A stretch of DNA of 59,829 bases from Castellaniella defragrans_A. Lineage in GTDB: Bacteria; Pseudomonadota; Gammaproteobacteria; Burkholderiales; Burkholderiaceae_B. A program made the position numbers and the translations under genes. Each line of letters opens with the position of its first letter. Positions within the stretch are counted from its first letter, which is position 1. The stretch lies in assembly GCF_040394755.1 (NCBI RefSeq), contig NZ_JBEBRQ010000013.1; one strand, written 5' to 3'. Positions 45,758 through 55,592 of this stretch are shown here, one piece after another. The notes under the pieces were generated by a model. The model had not been told where the DNA came from and made no database searches. It saw nothing but the letters and a program-made list of their open reading frames with translations.

Positions 45758-46834
45758 TCACTCGGGCAGGCGCACGGTCAGGAATTCGGGCCAGGGTTGC
45801 GCGGTATCGACGCGCACCCAGGCCACGCCAGGCAGCCCGGTCTTGACTTGTTCCAGGTGCTTTTCCAGCAGGTCCTTGGGGATGCGCGCCTTGACGCGGA
45901 ACATGAGCTTCTGGCGCTCGCTGGCCGTCTCCACGGTCTTGGGGGTGAACTGCGCCTGGCTCGCGACGAAGGAGATCTCTGCAGGGATGACGTAATGCGG
46001 CACGGCGTCCAGGATGATGCGGGCCTCGCTGCCGATCGCCAGTTTGCCGGCAGTGATTTCGGGCATGAAGAACGTCATGGTCACATCGGTCAGGTCGAGC
46101 ATGTTGAGCACGCGCCCGCCGACGCTGAGGACCTCGCCGGGCTGGGCGACGCGCAGCTGGATGCGGCCGTCGCGCGGGGCCTTCAGGCGGCTGTCCTCCA
46201 GGTCGGTCTGGATGCGGGCGACGGTCGCCGCCGCCGCCGTGACGGCGGATTTGGCGCCGACCCAGTCGGCCTGCGCGGCCGATACCGCGGCCTGGGCGGA
46301 GACCACCTGGGCCTTGGCCGCGGCCAGGCCGGCCTCGGCGCTGTGCAGCTGGGCCCGATCGTCATCCAGTTCCTGCTGCGAGGTCGCGCCGCGCTTGGCG
46401 AGCGTGCTGGAACGATTCAGGCGCCGCTGCGCGGCGAACAGGTCGCTTTCGCGCTGCTTGACGACGGCCTGCGCCGCGGTGACATCGCTCTCCCGCAGGG
46501 CGATCTGGGCCTCGGCGGCATTCACGGCATGACCGGCCTGGCGCTCATAGGCCTGGGCTTCCTCGAGCTGGGCCTGCAGGGAGTCCAGATTCATGATCGC
46601 CAGGATCTGTCCGGCCTGGACGAAATCGCCCTCATTGACCAGGATCTGCGCGATCCGGCCCGCCAACCGGGTCGCGATGTCGATCTCGGTGGCTTCGATC
46701 CGGCCGTTGCCCTGCTCGAAACCGGGGCCAGGGCCTTGGTCCCCGGACCAGCGCCAGATGCCGTAGGCGCCGGCGGCCACGGCGGCGATCAGGATGATGG
46801 GCAGGTATTTCCTGGTGCTGTCGGTCAGTTTCAT
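45758..46834 (-). CDS. HlyD-family membrane fusion protein (YhiI-like)
   Basis: Periplasmic adaptor of 358 residues, anchored by one N-terminal helix (LPIILIAAVAAGAYGIW). Lipoyl half-motifs (IATRLAGRIAQILVNEGDFV; SRLKAPRDGRIQLRVAQPGEV) flank a long Ala/Gln-rich coiled coil (about 90-205). It connects the inner-membrane ABC exporter to the outer-membrane channel. It overlaps the channel gene by 4 nt and stops 4 nt before the ABC gene. Confidence 0.92.
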   Translation of the reverse strand: MKLTDSTRKYLPIILIAAVAAGAYGIWRWSGDQGPGPGFEQGNGRIEATEIDIATRLAGRIAQILVNEGDFVQAGQILAIMNLDSLQAQLEEAQAYERQAGHAVNAAEAQIALRESDVTAAQAVVKQRESDLFAAQRRLNRSSTLAKRGATSQQELDDDRAQLHSAEAGLAAAKAQVVSAQAAVSAAQADWVGAKSAVTAAAATVARIQTDLEDSRLKAPRDGRIQLRVAQPGEVLSVGGRVLNMLDLTDVTMTFFMPEITAGKLAIGSEARIILDAVPHYVIPAEISFVASQAQFTPKTVETASERQKLMFRVKARIPKDLLEKHLEQVKTGLPGVAWVRVDTAQPWPEFLTVRLPE

Positions 46835-48378
46835 GAGTCTTTTCGGGGGGGGATGGGTTGAAGGGCGCTCGTGGCGGCGGGCGCCGGATCGGCCGGGGTC
46901 TGCTGGCTGGCGCCGCCTCCCAATGCCGCATACAAGGCGACGTGGCTCGACAGCCAGGCGCGGTGAATCTGTACCAGACTTTGCTGGGCGGTCAGCAATT
47001 CCTGCCTGGCATCGAGGACCTCCAGGTAGTGCGCGGCGCCGCTGTCGTAGCGCAGCTGCGCCAGCTCGGCGCGTTCAGTCTGGGTCTGCGCCATGCGGAC
47101 CTGGATCGCCAGCTGGTCGGCCAGCCCCTGGCGGGCGCTCAGGGCGTCGGCGACTTCGCGGAAAGCGACCTGGATGCTTTGCTCGTAGGTGGCGATGGCC
47201 ATGTCGCGCCGGATCTCCGCGACGTCCAGGCTGGCGCGCAGGTTGCCAGCCGTGAAGATTGGCACCTGGATCGCGGGCGCGAAGGTCCAGGTCCTGCTGC
47301 CGCCGGCGAACAAGCCGTTGAGCGCGGCGCTGGCCGAACCAGTTTCCGTGGTCAGGGCGATGCGCGGCAGGAAGGCGGCCCGGGCGGCGCCGATCTGGGC
47401 ATAGGCGGCCCGTAACTGGTATTCGGCGGCGCGAATGTCCGGGCGGGCCACCAGGACCTCAGAGGGCAGGCCGGGCGCCAGTTGGGCCAGCCGGGTCGAT
47501 TCCAGCCGGAGGTCGTAGGTGGCTGGCAGTTCGGGGTCCGCGCCCGTCAGCACGGCGAGCGCATGGGCGGCGGTCGCCCGTTCCTGCTTCAACTGGGCTT
47601 GCAGGGCCTGGGCCTGGATCAGCAGGGTGCGCACCTGGGTCAGCTCCAGCCTCGATGAGGAGCCGACCGCCTCGCGATCCCGGTAGATGTCCAGGGACCG
47701 CTGACGGTTGCGGACCTCCTCGTCGGCCAGGACGCTGCGCTGATCCAGCTCCCACAGGGTCAGCACCGCGTCGGCGACCTGACGCACCAGCGCCACCTGG
47801 ACGCTCTGGCGGGCCAGATCCGTCGCCAGCCAGTCGTTGAGCGCGGCGTCTTCGAGATTGCGGACCCGGCCCCAGAGATCGATTTCCCAACTGCTCAGGC
47901 CAATGCTGGCCTGGTATTGGGATTGGATTTCGGATTGCCCTGTGAGACTGAGATCCGCGGGCACCCGGCCTCGCTCGGCGCCGCCCTGGATGTTGATCGA
48001 AGGCAGACGCTCCGATCGCTGGATGCGATAGGCGGCCTCGGCCTCGCGCACCCGCAGGATGGCCAGGCGCAGGTCACGGTTGTGCTCCAGGGCCATGCCG
48101 ATCAATCGGCGCATGTCGGGGTCCTGGAAATAGTGTGACCAGTCCAGGTCGTTGAGGGCGCGGGTGGTTGCCGTTTCGGTGTCGGCCGGCCAGACATCGG
48201 CGACCGGCGCGGGGGGAATTTGGGCCTCTGGCGCCAGGTTGATGCATGCCGAGAGGGTCAACAGCAGGCCGGCGGCGCCCAGGGCGCGGGCCGGGAGGGA
48301 GTTCCAGCGATGAGTGATGCCGATGGCCAGCCCGTGTTTGCCGTGAAGGGGGAGGCGCGGGGAGGCGGGGCGTGGCAT
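46831..48378 (-). CDS. Outer-membrane efflux lipoprotein (NodT/OprM family)
   Basis: 515 residues. The lipoprotein signal peptide ends in the lipobox LSAC. Two repeats of the OEP coiled-coil/barrel type follow (ALEHNRDLRLAILRVREAEA; RPDIRAAEYQLRAAYAQIGA). It forms the TolC-like exit duct of the ABC-HlyD exporter. GGAGACC precedes the ATG, which lies 3 nt after the PHA synthase stop. Confidence 0.93.
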   Translation of the reverse strand: MPRPASPRLPLHGKHGLAIGITHRWNSLPARALGAAGLLLTLSACINLAPEAQIPPAPVADVWPADTETATTRALNDLDWSHYFQDPDMRRLIGMALEHNRDLRLAILRVREAEAAYRIQRSERLPSINIQGGAERGRVPADLSLTGQSEIQSQYQASIGLSSWEIDLWGRVRNLEDAALNDWLATDLARQSVQVALVRQVADAVLTLWELDQRSVLADEEVRNRQRSLDIYRDREAVGSSSRLELTQVRTLLIQAQALQAQLKQERATAAHALAVLTGADPELPATYDLRLESTRLAQLAPGLPSEVLVARPDIRAAEYQLRAAYAQIGAARAAFLPRIALTTETGSASAALNGLFAGGSRTWTFAPAIQVPIFTAGNLRASLDVAEIRRDMAIATYEQSIQVAFREVADALSARQGLADQLAIQVRMAQTQTERAELAQLRYDSGAAHYLEVLDARQELLTAQQSLVQIHRAWLSSHVALYAALGGGASQQTPADPAPAATSALQPIPPRKDS

Positions 48379-48381
48379 GGA

Positions 48382-50136
48382 TCAGGTCTCCAGTACGTAG
48401 CGGCCGGGGGCGTCATCCAGGGCCGGGGCATCGAGGCTGCCCAGCGTCGGAGGGGCTTCGGGCGGGCCTGAGCGGTCCGCCAGCCATTGCGACCAGGCGG
48501 TCCACCAGGACCCGTCGTGCAATGGCGTGCTCGCCATCCAGTCATCGGGCGGCAGAAAGGAATCGCCGGGCTGCCGGGTGTGGATCCGGTATTGGCGGCG
48601 TGGATGGCCGGGTTCGTTGACGATGCCGGCGTTGTGGCCGCCGCTGGTCAGGACGAAGCACAATTCGCCGTTGAAGGACTGGTGCAGCTTGTAGACGGAT
48701 CGCCAGGGGGCGACGTGGTCGGTGAGGGTGGCCACGGCGAAGACCGGCAGGCGGATGTCGGTAATCGACACGGGCCGTCCATTGACGGGGTAGCGCCCGG
48801 CGCTCAGGTCGTTGTTCAGGTACAGGCGCCGCAGATATTGGGAATGCATCCGGGCGGGCATGCGCGTCGTGTCGGCGTTCCAAGACATCAGATCATTGAC
48901 GGGGCGCCGTTCCCCGAGCAGGTATTCATGGATCACGCGCGACCAGAGCAGGTCGTAGGACCGCAACATCTGAAAGGCGCCGGCCATCTGCTCGGCGCTG
49001 AAATAGCCCCGGCGCTGCATCTGGGCTTCGAGCATGTGCACCTGGGCTTCGTCGATGAACAGACCGAGTTCCCCGGGCTCGCTGAAATCCACCTGGGCGG
49101 TGAACAGGCTGACGCTTGCAAGGCGATGATCCGCGTCGCGCGCCATGGCCGCCGCCGCGATGGCGAGCAGGGTGCCTCCCAGGCAATAGCCGGTGGCATG
49201 GATGCGGTGGTCGGGCTGGATGCGTCCGATCGCATCCAGCGCGGCGAAGAATCCGTCGTTCAGGTAGTCGTCCATCCCCAGCGCGGCGTCCTGGTCGGTG
49301 GGGTTTTTCCAGGAGATGCAGTACACGGTGTATCCCTGGTCGCGCAGGAAACGGACCAGGGAATTGTGGGGCGACAAGTCCAGGATGTAGTACTTCATGA
49401 TCCAGGCGGGCACCAGCAGGATCGGCTCCGGGCGCACGGTCCGGGTCGTGGGCGCGTACTGGATCAGCTCGATCAGCTTGTTGCGCAGGACGATCTTGCC
49501 GGGGGTGGCGGCCACATCGTATCCGACCCGGTATTTGTCCGCGCCGACGATCGGCATTTCGGCCTGGTGGCGGATGATGTCCTCGAGCAGATAGCTGCCG
49601 CCGCGCAGCAGATTCATCCCGCCTTCTGTGATGGTACGGTCCAGGGCGACCGGGTTGGTCCAGAGCCGGTTGCCCGGGGACATCATGTCCAGCCATTGAC
49701 GCGTCCAGAATGAAACCTGGTGCATGTGGTGGGAATCGACGCCCTGGATCTCGGCGGTGGCTTCCTCCCACCAGGCCTGGGTCAGCAGGAAGCTCTGGTG
49801 GAGCAGATTGAAGGGCCAGCGCTGCCAGGCGGGATCGCTGAAGCGGCGGTCGGTTTCAGGGGGCGTGATGCAGGTCTTGGATGGTTTTCCAGCGGCCGTC
49901 AGGCAATCGTACAGATAGTGCACGAGATCGCGCTGGTGGTCGATGGCCAGACGGATCAGTTCCGTCTGTTTGCCCGGCGAGGCGAGCAGGTGCATGGCCC
50001 AGTCCAGCCACGCCAGGCTGAGAGAGGCAGGAGAGAGCGATGCGAAAGCCCGTGCCTGGCTGGCGTGAAAATACTGGTCGGTGGCTCGGGCCGCGATCCG
50101 GGCATCGGTGCTGCAGTCAGTCGAAAACGGCGACAT
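48382..50136 (-). CDS. phaC: Poly(3-hydroxyalkanoate) synthase (class I-like)
   Basis: 584 residues. Polymerises (R)-3-hydroxyacyl-CoA into storage polyester. The lipase-like box is GYCLGG with catalytic Cys318; the Asp is in LTDHVAPW and the His in SGGHNAGIVN. The N-terminal domain is of normal length. AGGGGGA precedes the ATG. It is the first gene of an operon that continues with an exporter and the MaoC-Pta/AckA pair and has no phaA, phaB or phasin next to it, so it may be an accessory synthase. Confidence 0.93.
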   Translation of the reverse strand: MSPFSTDCSTDARIAARATDQYFHASQARAFASLSPASLSLAWLDWAMHLLASPGKQTELIRLAIDHQRDLVHYLYDCLTAAGKPSKTCITPPETDRRFSDPAWQRWPFNLLHQSFLLTQAWWEEATAEIQGVDSHHMHQVSFWTRQWLDMMSPGNRLWTNPVALDRTITEGGMNLLRGGSYLLEDIIRHQAEMPIVGADKYRVGYDVAATPGKIVLRNKLIELIQYAPTTRTVRPEPILLVPAWIMKYYILDLSPHNSLVRFLRDQGYTVYCISWKNPTDQDAALGMDDYLNDGFFAALDAIGRIQPDHRIHATGYCLGGTLLAIAAAAMARDADHRLASVSLFTAQVDFSEPGELGLFIDEAQVHMLEAQMQRRGYFSAEQMAGAFQMLRSYDLLWSRVIHEYLLGERRPVNDLMSWNADTTRMPARMHSQYLRRLYLNNDLSAGRYPVNGRPVSITDIRLPVFAVATLTDHVAPWRSVYKLHQSFNGELCFVLTSGGHNAGIVNEPGHPRRQYRIHTRQPGDSFLPPDDWMASTPLHDGSWWTAWSQWLADRSGPPEAPPTLGSLDAPALDDAPGRYVLET

Positions 50137-50226
50137 GGCGGTTCCCCCTGGTTACTTTTTAACCGATCATTTCTTTCCTGGCTCTGATGTAGGTCTATGG
50201 GTTGATGGTTTGTGCCGGCTGCGGGC

Positions 50227-52584
50227 TCAGTGCTTGCCCTGCAGGCGTGCAAAGGCCTGTGCCATGGCGCCTTGCGGCGCGGCCACAGGTCTTTCGGAAT
50301 GGTTGCCGCGGCGGCCTCCCGGCTGCCGGGTCTGGCCTCTGGGGCTGTCATGGGGCGTCGCGGCATCGTCCTTGCGCATGCTCAGCGCGATCCGTTTGCG
50401 CGCCACATCCACCTCGAGCACCCGTACCTGCACGGTCTGGCCGACCCGCACCACGTCGCGCGGATCCTTGACGTAGCGGTCGGCCAGGGCCGATACGTGC
50501 ACCAGGCCATCCTGATGCACGCCGATATCGACGAACGCCCCGAAATTGGCGACATTGCTCACCACGCCCTCGAGCACCATGCCCGCGACGAGGTCCTGGA
50601 TGCCGTTGACGCCGTCCATGAATTTCGCGGTCTTGAATTCGGGACGCGGATCACGCCCGGGTTTTTCGAGTTCGGCGAAGATATCGCGCACCGTCGGCAG
50701 GCCGAATCGTTCGCTGGTGAAATCGGCAGGCGACAGGCCCTTGAGGACCTGGGCCTGGCCCATGACCTCGGCGGCCGGCTTGCCGATCCGGGACAGAATG
50801 CGTTCGACGACCGGATAGGCTTCGGGGTGCACGGCGGAGGCGTCCAGCGGGTTGTCCGAGGTCGGGATGCGCAGGAAGCCGGCCGCCTGTTCGAACGCCT
50901 TGTCACCGAAGCGCGGCACCTCGCGCAGGGCCTGGCGGTTGCGGAAGGCGCCGTGCTGCTCGCGCCAACTGACGATGTTGCGCGCCAGACCGGCATTGAG
51001 TCCGGAGACCCGGGTCAGCAGGGGGGCGGAAGCGGTGTTGACGTCTACCCCCACGGCGTTGACGCAGTCCTCGATCACGGTGTCCAGGGAACGGGCCAGA
51101 TCGCGCTGGTTCACATCGTGCTGGTATTGCCCTACGCCGATGGCCTTGGGCTCGATCTTGACGAGTTCGGCCAGCGGGTCCTGCAGGCGCCTGGCGATCG
51201 ATACCGCCCCGCGCAGGCTGACGTCCATGTCGGGAAATTCCTGGGCGCCGAGTTCGGAGGCGGAATAGACTGAGGCGCCGGCCTCGGAAACCACCACGCG
51301 CTCGAAACGCAGTTCGGGATGCCGTTCGCGCAGCAGGCCGGCCAGGCGCTCGGTTTCGCGCGAGGCCGTGCCGTTGCCGATGGCGATCAACTCGATCCCG
51401 TGGCGGCGGACCAGCTCGGCCAGTGTGCGCAGGCTGCCGTCCACGTCGCGGCGCGGTTCGAAGGGATAAATGGTGTGCGTTTCGAGCACCTTGCCGGTCG
51501 CGTCGATGGCGGCGACCTTGACCCCGGTGCGGATGCCCGGATCCAGGCCGAGGACGGTCTTTGGGCCGGCCGGCGCGGCCAGCAGCAGATCCTTGAGGTT
51601 GGCGGCGAATACGCGGATCGCCTCGGTTTCGGCCGCTTCGCGCAGCCGTCCGATGAGTTCGGTCTCGAAGGTCGTCAGCAGTTTCACCCGCCAGGTCCAG
51701 CGGCAGACCTCGGCCAGCCAGTGCTGGCGCGCGTCGGCGTGGGCATCGAAGCCGGCATCGATGGCCAGCGCCTCGGCCACGCGCAGGACGCAGGGGTGGG
51801 GGTTGCGGGCTTCGAGGTCGGGTTCGAGTTCCAGGCGCAGGTCCAGGATGCCTTGCTGGCGGCCGCGCAGCAGCGCCAGGGTGCGGTGCGAAGGCATGGT
51901 TCGCAGGGGCTCGCTGAAGTCGAACCAGTCGCGGAATTTTTCGCCTTCGGCCTCTTTGCCGGAAACCAGTTGGGCATGTAGCAGACCGGTGTTCCAGAGA
52001 TGCTCGCGCAGCGTGTCCAGCAGGCTGGCGTCCTCCGCGAAGCGCTCGGCCAGGATGTCGCGCGCGCCATTGAGCACCGATTTGGCGTCCTCGAAACCGG
52101 CTTCTGGATTCAGGTAGCCGGCGGCAAGGGCCGTCGGGTCGGCCGCGGGGTCCCCGAGCAGCGTATCGGCCAGGGGTTCGAGGCCCGCTTCGCGGGCGAT
52201 CTGGGCCCGCGTGCGGCGCTTGGGCTTGAAGGGGGCGTACAGGTCCTCGAGGCGCTGCTTGCTATCGGCCTCGAGGATCCGGGTGTTCAGGTCGGCGGTG
52301 AGCTTGCCCTGCTGCTCGATCGAGTCCAGGATCGCCGCCCGGCGGGTTTCCAGCTCGCGCAGATAAAGCAGCCGCAGTTCGAGTGTGCGCAGCGCCGTGT
52401 CGTCCAGCCCGCCCGTGGCCTCTTTGCGGTAGCGCGCGATGAACGGAACGGTGGCGCCGGAATCCAGCAGCTCGACCGCGGCTGCCACCTGCCCCCCGCG
52501 TGCGCCCAGTTCCTGGGCGATCTGCCTCAGGATACGGGCCTGGTCGACGGTCCGGGCTGAGGGGGGGAGGCTGGTTGTATTCAT
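50227..52584 (-). CDS. tex: Transcription accessory protein Tex (RNA-binding)
   Basis: 785 residues. The order is the Tex helical N-terminus (ELLDSGATVPFIARYRKEATGG), a YqgF/RNase H-like domain (GLDPGIRTGVKVAAID), helix-hairpin-helix repeats (SRVSGLNAGLARN region) and a C-terminal S1 RNA-binding domain (GVVSNVANFGAFVDIGVHQDG). A basic tail follows. First described in Bordetella pertussis as affecting toxin gene expression. The gene is divergent from the helicase at 52692 and lies 90 nt upstream of phaC. Confidence 0.96.
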   Translation of the reverse strand: MNTTSLPPSARTVDQARILRQIAQELGARGGQVAAAVELLDSGATVPFIARYRKEATGGLDDTALRTLELRLLYLRELETRRAAILDSIEQQGKLTADLNTRILEADSKQRLEDLYAPFKPKRRTRAQIAREAGLEPLADTLLGDPAADPTALAAGYLNPEAGFEDAKSVLNGARDILAERFAEDASLLDTLREHLWNTGLLHAQLVSGKEAEGEKFRDWFDFSEPLRTMPSHRTLALLRGRQQGILDLRLELEPDLEARNPHPCVLRVAEALAIDAGFDAHADARQHWLAEVCRWTWRVKLLTTFETELIGRLREAAETEAIRVFAANLKDLLLAAPAGPKTVLGLDPGIRTGVKVAAIDATGKVLETHTIYPFEPRRDVDGSLRTLAELVRRHGIELIAIGNGTASRETERLAGLLRERHPELRFERVVVSEAGASVYSASELGAQEFPDMDVSLRGAVSIARRLQDPLAELVKIEPKAIGVGQYQHDVNQRDLARSLDTVIEDCVNAVGVDVNTASAPLLTRVSGLNAGLARNIVSWREQHGAFRNRQALREVPRFGDKAFEQAAGFLRIPTSDNPLDASAVHPEAYPVVERILSRIGKPAAEVMGQAQVLKGLSPADFTSERFGLPTVRDIFAELEKPGRDPRPEFKTAKFMDGVNGIQDLVAGMVLEGVVSNVANFGAFVDIGVHQDGLVHVSALADRYVKDPRDVVRVGQTVQVRVLEVDVARKRIALSMRKDDAATPHDSPRGQTRQPGGRRGNHSERPVAAPQGAMAQAFARLQGKH

Positions 52585-52691
52585 GGGCCATCATAAAATG
52601 CGTGCAACGAGGAACAGATTTTGCCACAAGATTGGTTCATGGCTGAAATGTCTCGGCTATGATGGGTTCCGCTAGCTCTCGATGCATCGTT

Positions 52692-54701
52692 ATGTTTTCC
52701 AATGAGTTGGCCGATGTATTCGGCCCGTCCGGCGCCCTGGCGCGTCATATGCCCGGCTATAGTCCGCGTCCCGCGCAGCGCGAGCTCGCGCAGGCGATCG
52801 GGCGCGCGCTCGCCGACGGCGGTGTTCTGGTGGCCGAGGCGGGCACCGGCACCGGCAAGACCTGGGCCTATCTCGTGCCGGCGTTTCTATCGGGCGACAA
52901 AGTCCTGGTATCCACGGGGACGCGCACCTTGCAGGACCAGTTGTTCCATCGGGACATTCCCCGCCTGCGCAAGGCGCTGGCGCTGCCGGTCGATGTGGCG
53001 TTGCTCAAGGGGCGCGGCAACTATGTGTGTCATTACCATCTCGATCGCCTGGGCCAGGACGATCGTGGCCTCAAGTCGGCCGATGAGGTGCGCCAGTTGC
53101 GCGAGATCCAGCGCTTTGTCCGCGAGACGGCCACGGGCGACAAGGCCGATCTGCCCACCGTGGCAGAGGGCGCCGATATCTGGAACCGCGTGACCTCCAC
53201 GCGCGAGAATTGCCTGGGGCAGGATTGCCCCTTCGTGCGCGACTGTTTCCTGCTCAAGGCCCGGCGCCATGCCCAGGAGGCCGATGTGGTGGTGGTCAAT
53301 CATGCGCTGTTCATGGCCGACCTCGCCTTGCGCGAGGAGGGGATCACCGATCTGCTGCCCGAGACCCGCATGGTGGTTTTCGATGAGGCGCACCAGCTGC
53401 CCGATACGGCGACGCGTTTCCTGGGGCAGAGCGTTTCCGTGCATCAGGTGCTGGATTGCGCGCGCGCGATGGAGGCCGCGGGCCTCGCACATGCGCGCGA
53501 GGCGACGCCCTGGAGCGACACCGCGCGGCGCCTGGAGAGCGCGGCGCGCGAGCTGCGGCTTGCCGCCGCGCCGGTGGCGCTCATGCCCGGGTCGCGGGCG
53601 ACTTTCCAGGCGCTGCCCGAGGCCGAGGCATTCGATGAAAAGCTCGATGCTCTGATCGAGGCGCTGGACGATGCTGCGCGGTGCCTGCAATCGCAGGAGG
53701 ACCGCCATCCGGATCTGGCCGCCGCCGCCCGGACGGCCGAGGGGCTGCTCGAGCGCCTGCGGCAGTGGCGCCTGCCGGCGCGCGGTGAGGCTGCGCCAGC
53801 CGACGAGGCCGCGGTCCGTTGGGTCGATCATGGCAACCATGCGCTGCGCCTGCATCGCGCACCCCTGTCGGTGGCGCGGATCTTCTCGGGATTCCGGCGT
53901 CCGGGGCAAACCTGGGTGCTGACTTCGGCCACGCTTTCGGTGCAAGGCGATTTCGGACATTTCCTACGCCAGCTCGGCCTGGAGGATGCGGTCACCGAAC
54001 AATGGAACTCGCCCTTCGACTACCCGGCGCGCGGCTTGCTGTATGTGCCCCGGGGCCTGCCCTGGCCGGGTGATCCCCGGTTCGTCGATGCCTTCGCCCA
54101 GGCCTTGCTGCCCCTGGTCGAGGCCTGCGCCGGCGGGGTGCTGGTCCTGTGCACGACCTTGCGCGCGGTGGATCGGGTCGCCGACGTGCTGGCGCGGCAT
54201 CTGGCGGCGAGCGCGCCGGGGCGCGCGGTCATGCGCCAGGGCGAGACCTCCCGCGGGCTCCTGCTCGATCGTTTTCGTCAGGCGGGCAACGCGATCCTGG
54301 TCGGCAGCGCCAGCTTCTGGGAGGGCATCGATGTGCCCGGCGATGCGCTGACGCTCGTGGCCATCGACAAACTGCCCTTCGCGCCGCCCGACGATCCGGT
54401 CATCGAGGCGCGCCTGAACGCCTGCCGGGCCGATGGCGGCAATCCTTTCGCGGAATACCAGTTGCCCCAGGCCGCGTTGGTTCTCAAGCAAGGGGCCGGC
54501 CGCCTGATTCGTTCCGAGGAGGACTGGGGGGTGTTGATGGTGGGCGATGGCCGTCTGGTCGACAAGCCCTATGGCCGCCGCTTATGGCGCGGCCTGCCGC
54601 CGTTCGCCCGCACCCGCGACGCGGACTGCGCGCTTGGTTTCCTCGCCTGTCCGCCGGGCGCCGGCGAGGATGCGCCGGCTGGACAGGACGCGGGATACTA
54701 G
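52692..54701 (+). CDS. ATP-dependent helicase of the DinG/YoaA (XPD-like) type
   Basis: 669 residues from this start. Walker A is AEAGTGTGKTWAYL and the DEAH box is VVFDEAHQLPD. Four Cys between them (NYVCHYHL, then CLGQDCPFVRDC) are placed as in the XPD Fe-S cluster. The helicase C-terminal block is GSASFWEGIDVPGDAL. It is likely a DNA-repair helicase. Starts at 52659 or 52692 both lack a good ribosome site. Its end overlaps the convergent bamD by 4 bp. Confidence 0.92.
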   Translation: MFSNELADVFGPSGALARHMPGYSPRPAQRELAQAIGRALADGGVLVAEAGTGTGKTWAYLVPAFLSGDKVLVSTGTRTLQDQLFHRDIPRLRKALALPVDVALLKGRGNYVCHYHLDRLGQDDRGLKSADEVRQLREIQRFVRETATGDKADLPTVAEGADIWNRVTSTRENCLGQDCPFVRDCFLLKARRHAQEADVVVVNHALFMADLALREEGITDLLPETRMVVFDEAHQLPDTATRFLGQSVSVHQVLDCARAMEAAGLAHAREATPWSDTARRLESAARELRLAAAPVALMPGSRATFQALPEAEAFDEKLDALIEALDDAARCLQSQEDRHPDLAAAARTAEGLLERLRQWRLPARGEAAPADEAAVRWVDHGNHALRLHRAPLSVARIFSGFRRPGQTWVLTSATLSVQGDFGHFLRQLGLEDAVTEQWNSPFDYPARGLLYVPRGLPWPGDPRFVDAFAQALLPLVEACAGGVLVLCTTLRAVDRVADVLARHLAASAPGRAVMRQGETSRGLLLDRFRQAGNAILVGSASFWEGIDVPGDALTLVAIDKLPFAPPDDPVIEARLNACRADGGNPFAEYQLPQAALVLKQGAGRLIRSEEDWGVLMVGDGRLVDKPYGRRLWRGLPPFARTRDADCALGFLACPPGAGEDAPAGQDAGY

Positions 54702-55537
54702 AACCAGTTGATCGGATTCCAGTAGTTGACGGGCGCGTCCAGGCCCTGGGTGTAGTACTTGCTGTCCGGGAAGTTCTGGTCGAGCACGCGCTTGGCGTCG
54801 TCGCGCAGCGTGTCCAGGTTCAGCTTGTCGTAGCTGATCATCATCAGGTAGAGGGCCTTTTCCACGATCGGCGCGCCCTGGAAGTCCGTGACCACGGTCT
54901 GGGCCCGGTTGGCCGCCGCGACGTAGGCGCCGCGCCGGTAGTAGTACTCGGCGACGTGGACCTCGTTTTCGGCGATGGTGTTCACCAGCCAGGCGACGCG
55001 CTTGCGGGCGTCGGGGGTGTAGCGGCTGTCGGGATAGCGCTTGATCAGGTCGTTGAAGGCCTCATAGGAGGCGCGCAGTCCCTTGGGGTCGCGTTCGCTG
55101 GGGTCCTGGCGCGTGATGTTCGACAGCACCGCGCTGGGCGGGGTGAAGGTCAGCATGCCCTTGAGGTAGAGCATGTAGTCGGTGCCCGCGTGGTTGGGGT
55201 ATTGCTGCATGAAGCGGTCGATCGCCGCCTGGGCCTGCTCGGGCTCCTCGTCCTTCCAGTTGATGTAGGCCTGGTCGATGAGCGCCTGCTGGGCGTAGAT
55301 GCCGAAGGGATAGCGCGCCTCCAGGGCCTCGAGGTTCTTGCGGGCCTCGCTCCAGCGGCCGCCGCTCATGTCCTCGCGGGCCTGCTGGTACAGGCGCTCG
55401 GCGCTCCAGCCCGTGGTCGGATCGATGTCCCCCGAGGTTGAGCTGCAGCCGGCCGCGAGCGCCAGGGCGAGAATGGCGATGGCCGACAGCGCGCGCTGCG
55501 CGATGGCGTTGAAACGGAGCGGGTCGCGGAGGATCAC
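54698..55537 (-). CDS. bamD: Outer-membrane assembly lipoprotein BamD
   Basis: 279 residues. Lipobox LALAAGC with the acyl-Cys at residue 31, then five TPR-like repeats (RLYQQAREDMSGGRW; NLEALEARYPFGIYAQQALI; AAIDRFMQQYPNH; AFNDLIKRYPDSRYTPDA; VVTDFQGAPIVEKAL). It is an essential component of the BAM machine that inserts beta-barrels, including the autotransporter encoded at 5.2 kb. It is divergent from rluD with 55 nt between them. Confidence 0.95.
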   Translation of the reverse strand: MILRDPLRFNAIAQRALSAIAILALALAAGCSSTSGDIDPTTGWSAERLYQQAREDMSGGRWSEARKNLEALEARYPFGIYAQQALIDQAYINWKDEEPEQAQAAIDRFMQQYPNHAGTDYMLYLKGMLTFTPPSAVLSNITRQDPSERDPKGLRASYEAFNDLIKRYPDSRYTPDARKRVAWLVNTIAENEVHVAEYYYRRGAYVAAANRAQTVVTDFQGAPIVEKALYLMMISYDKLNLDTLRDDAKRVLDQNFPDSKYYTQGLDAPVNYWNPINWF

Positions 55538-55592
55538 GGAGCGTCCTTAGTCATAGTGTTAGCATTGCTGGCAGATTATATGATTTGTCGAC

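Noticed and set aside
42982..45846. 954-codon plus-strand frame antisense to the RbbA-like gene
   Set aside because: Translation has no domain and is the usual mirror of high-G+C coding DNA; the minus-strand ABC motifs are unambiguous.
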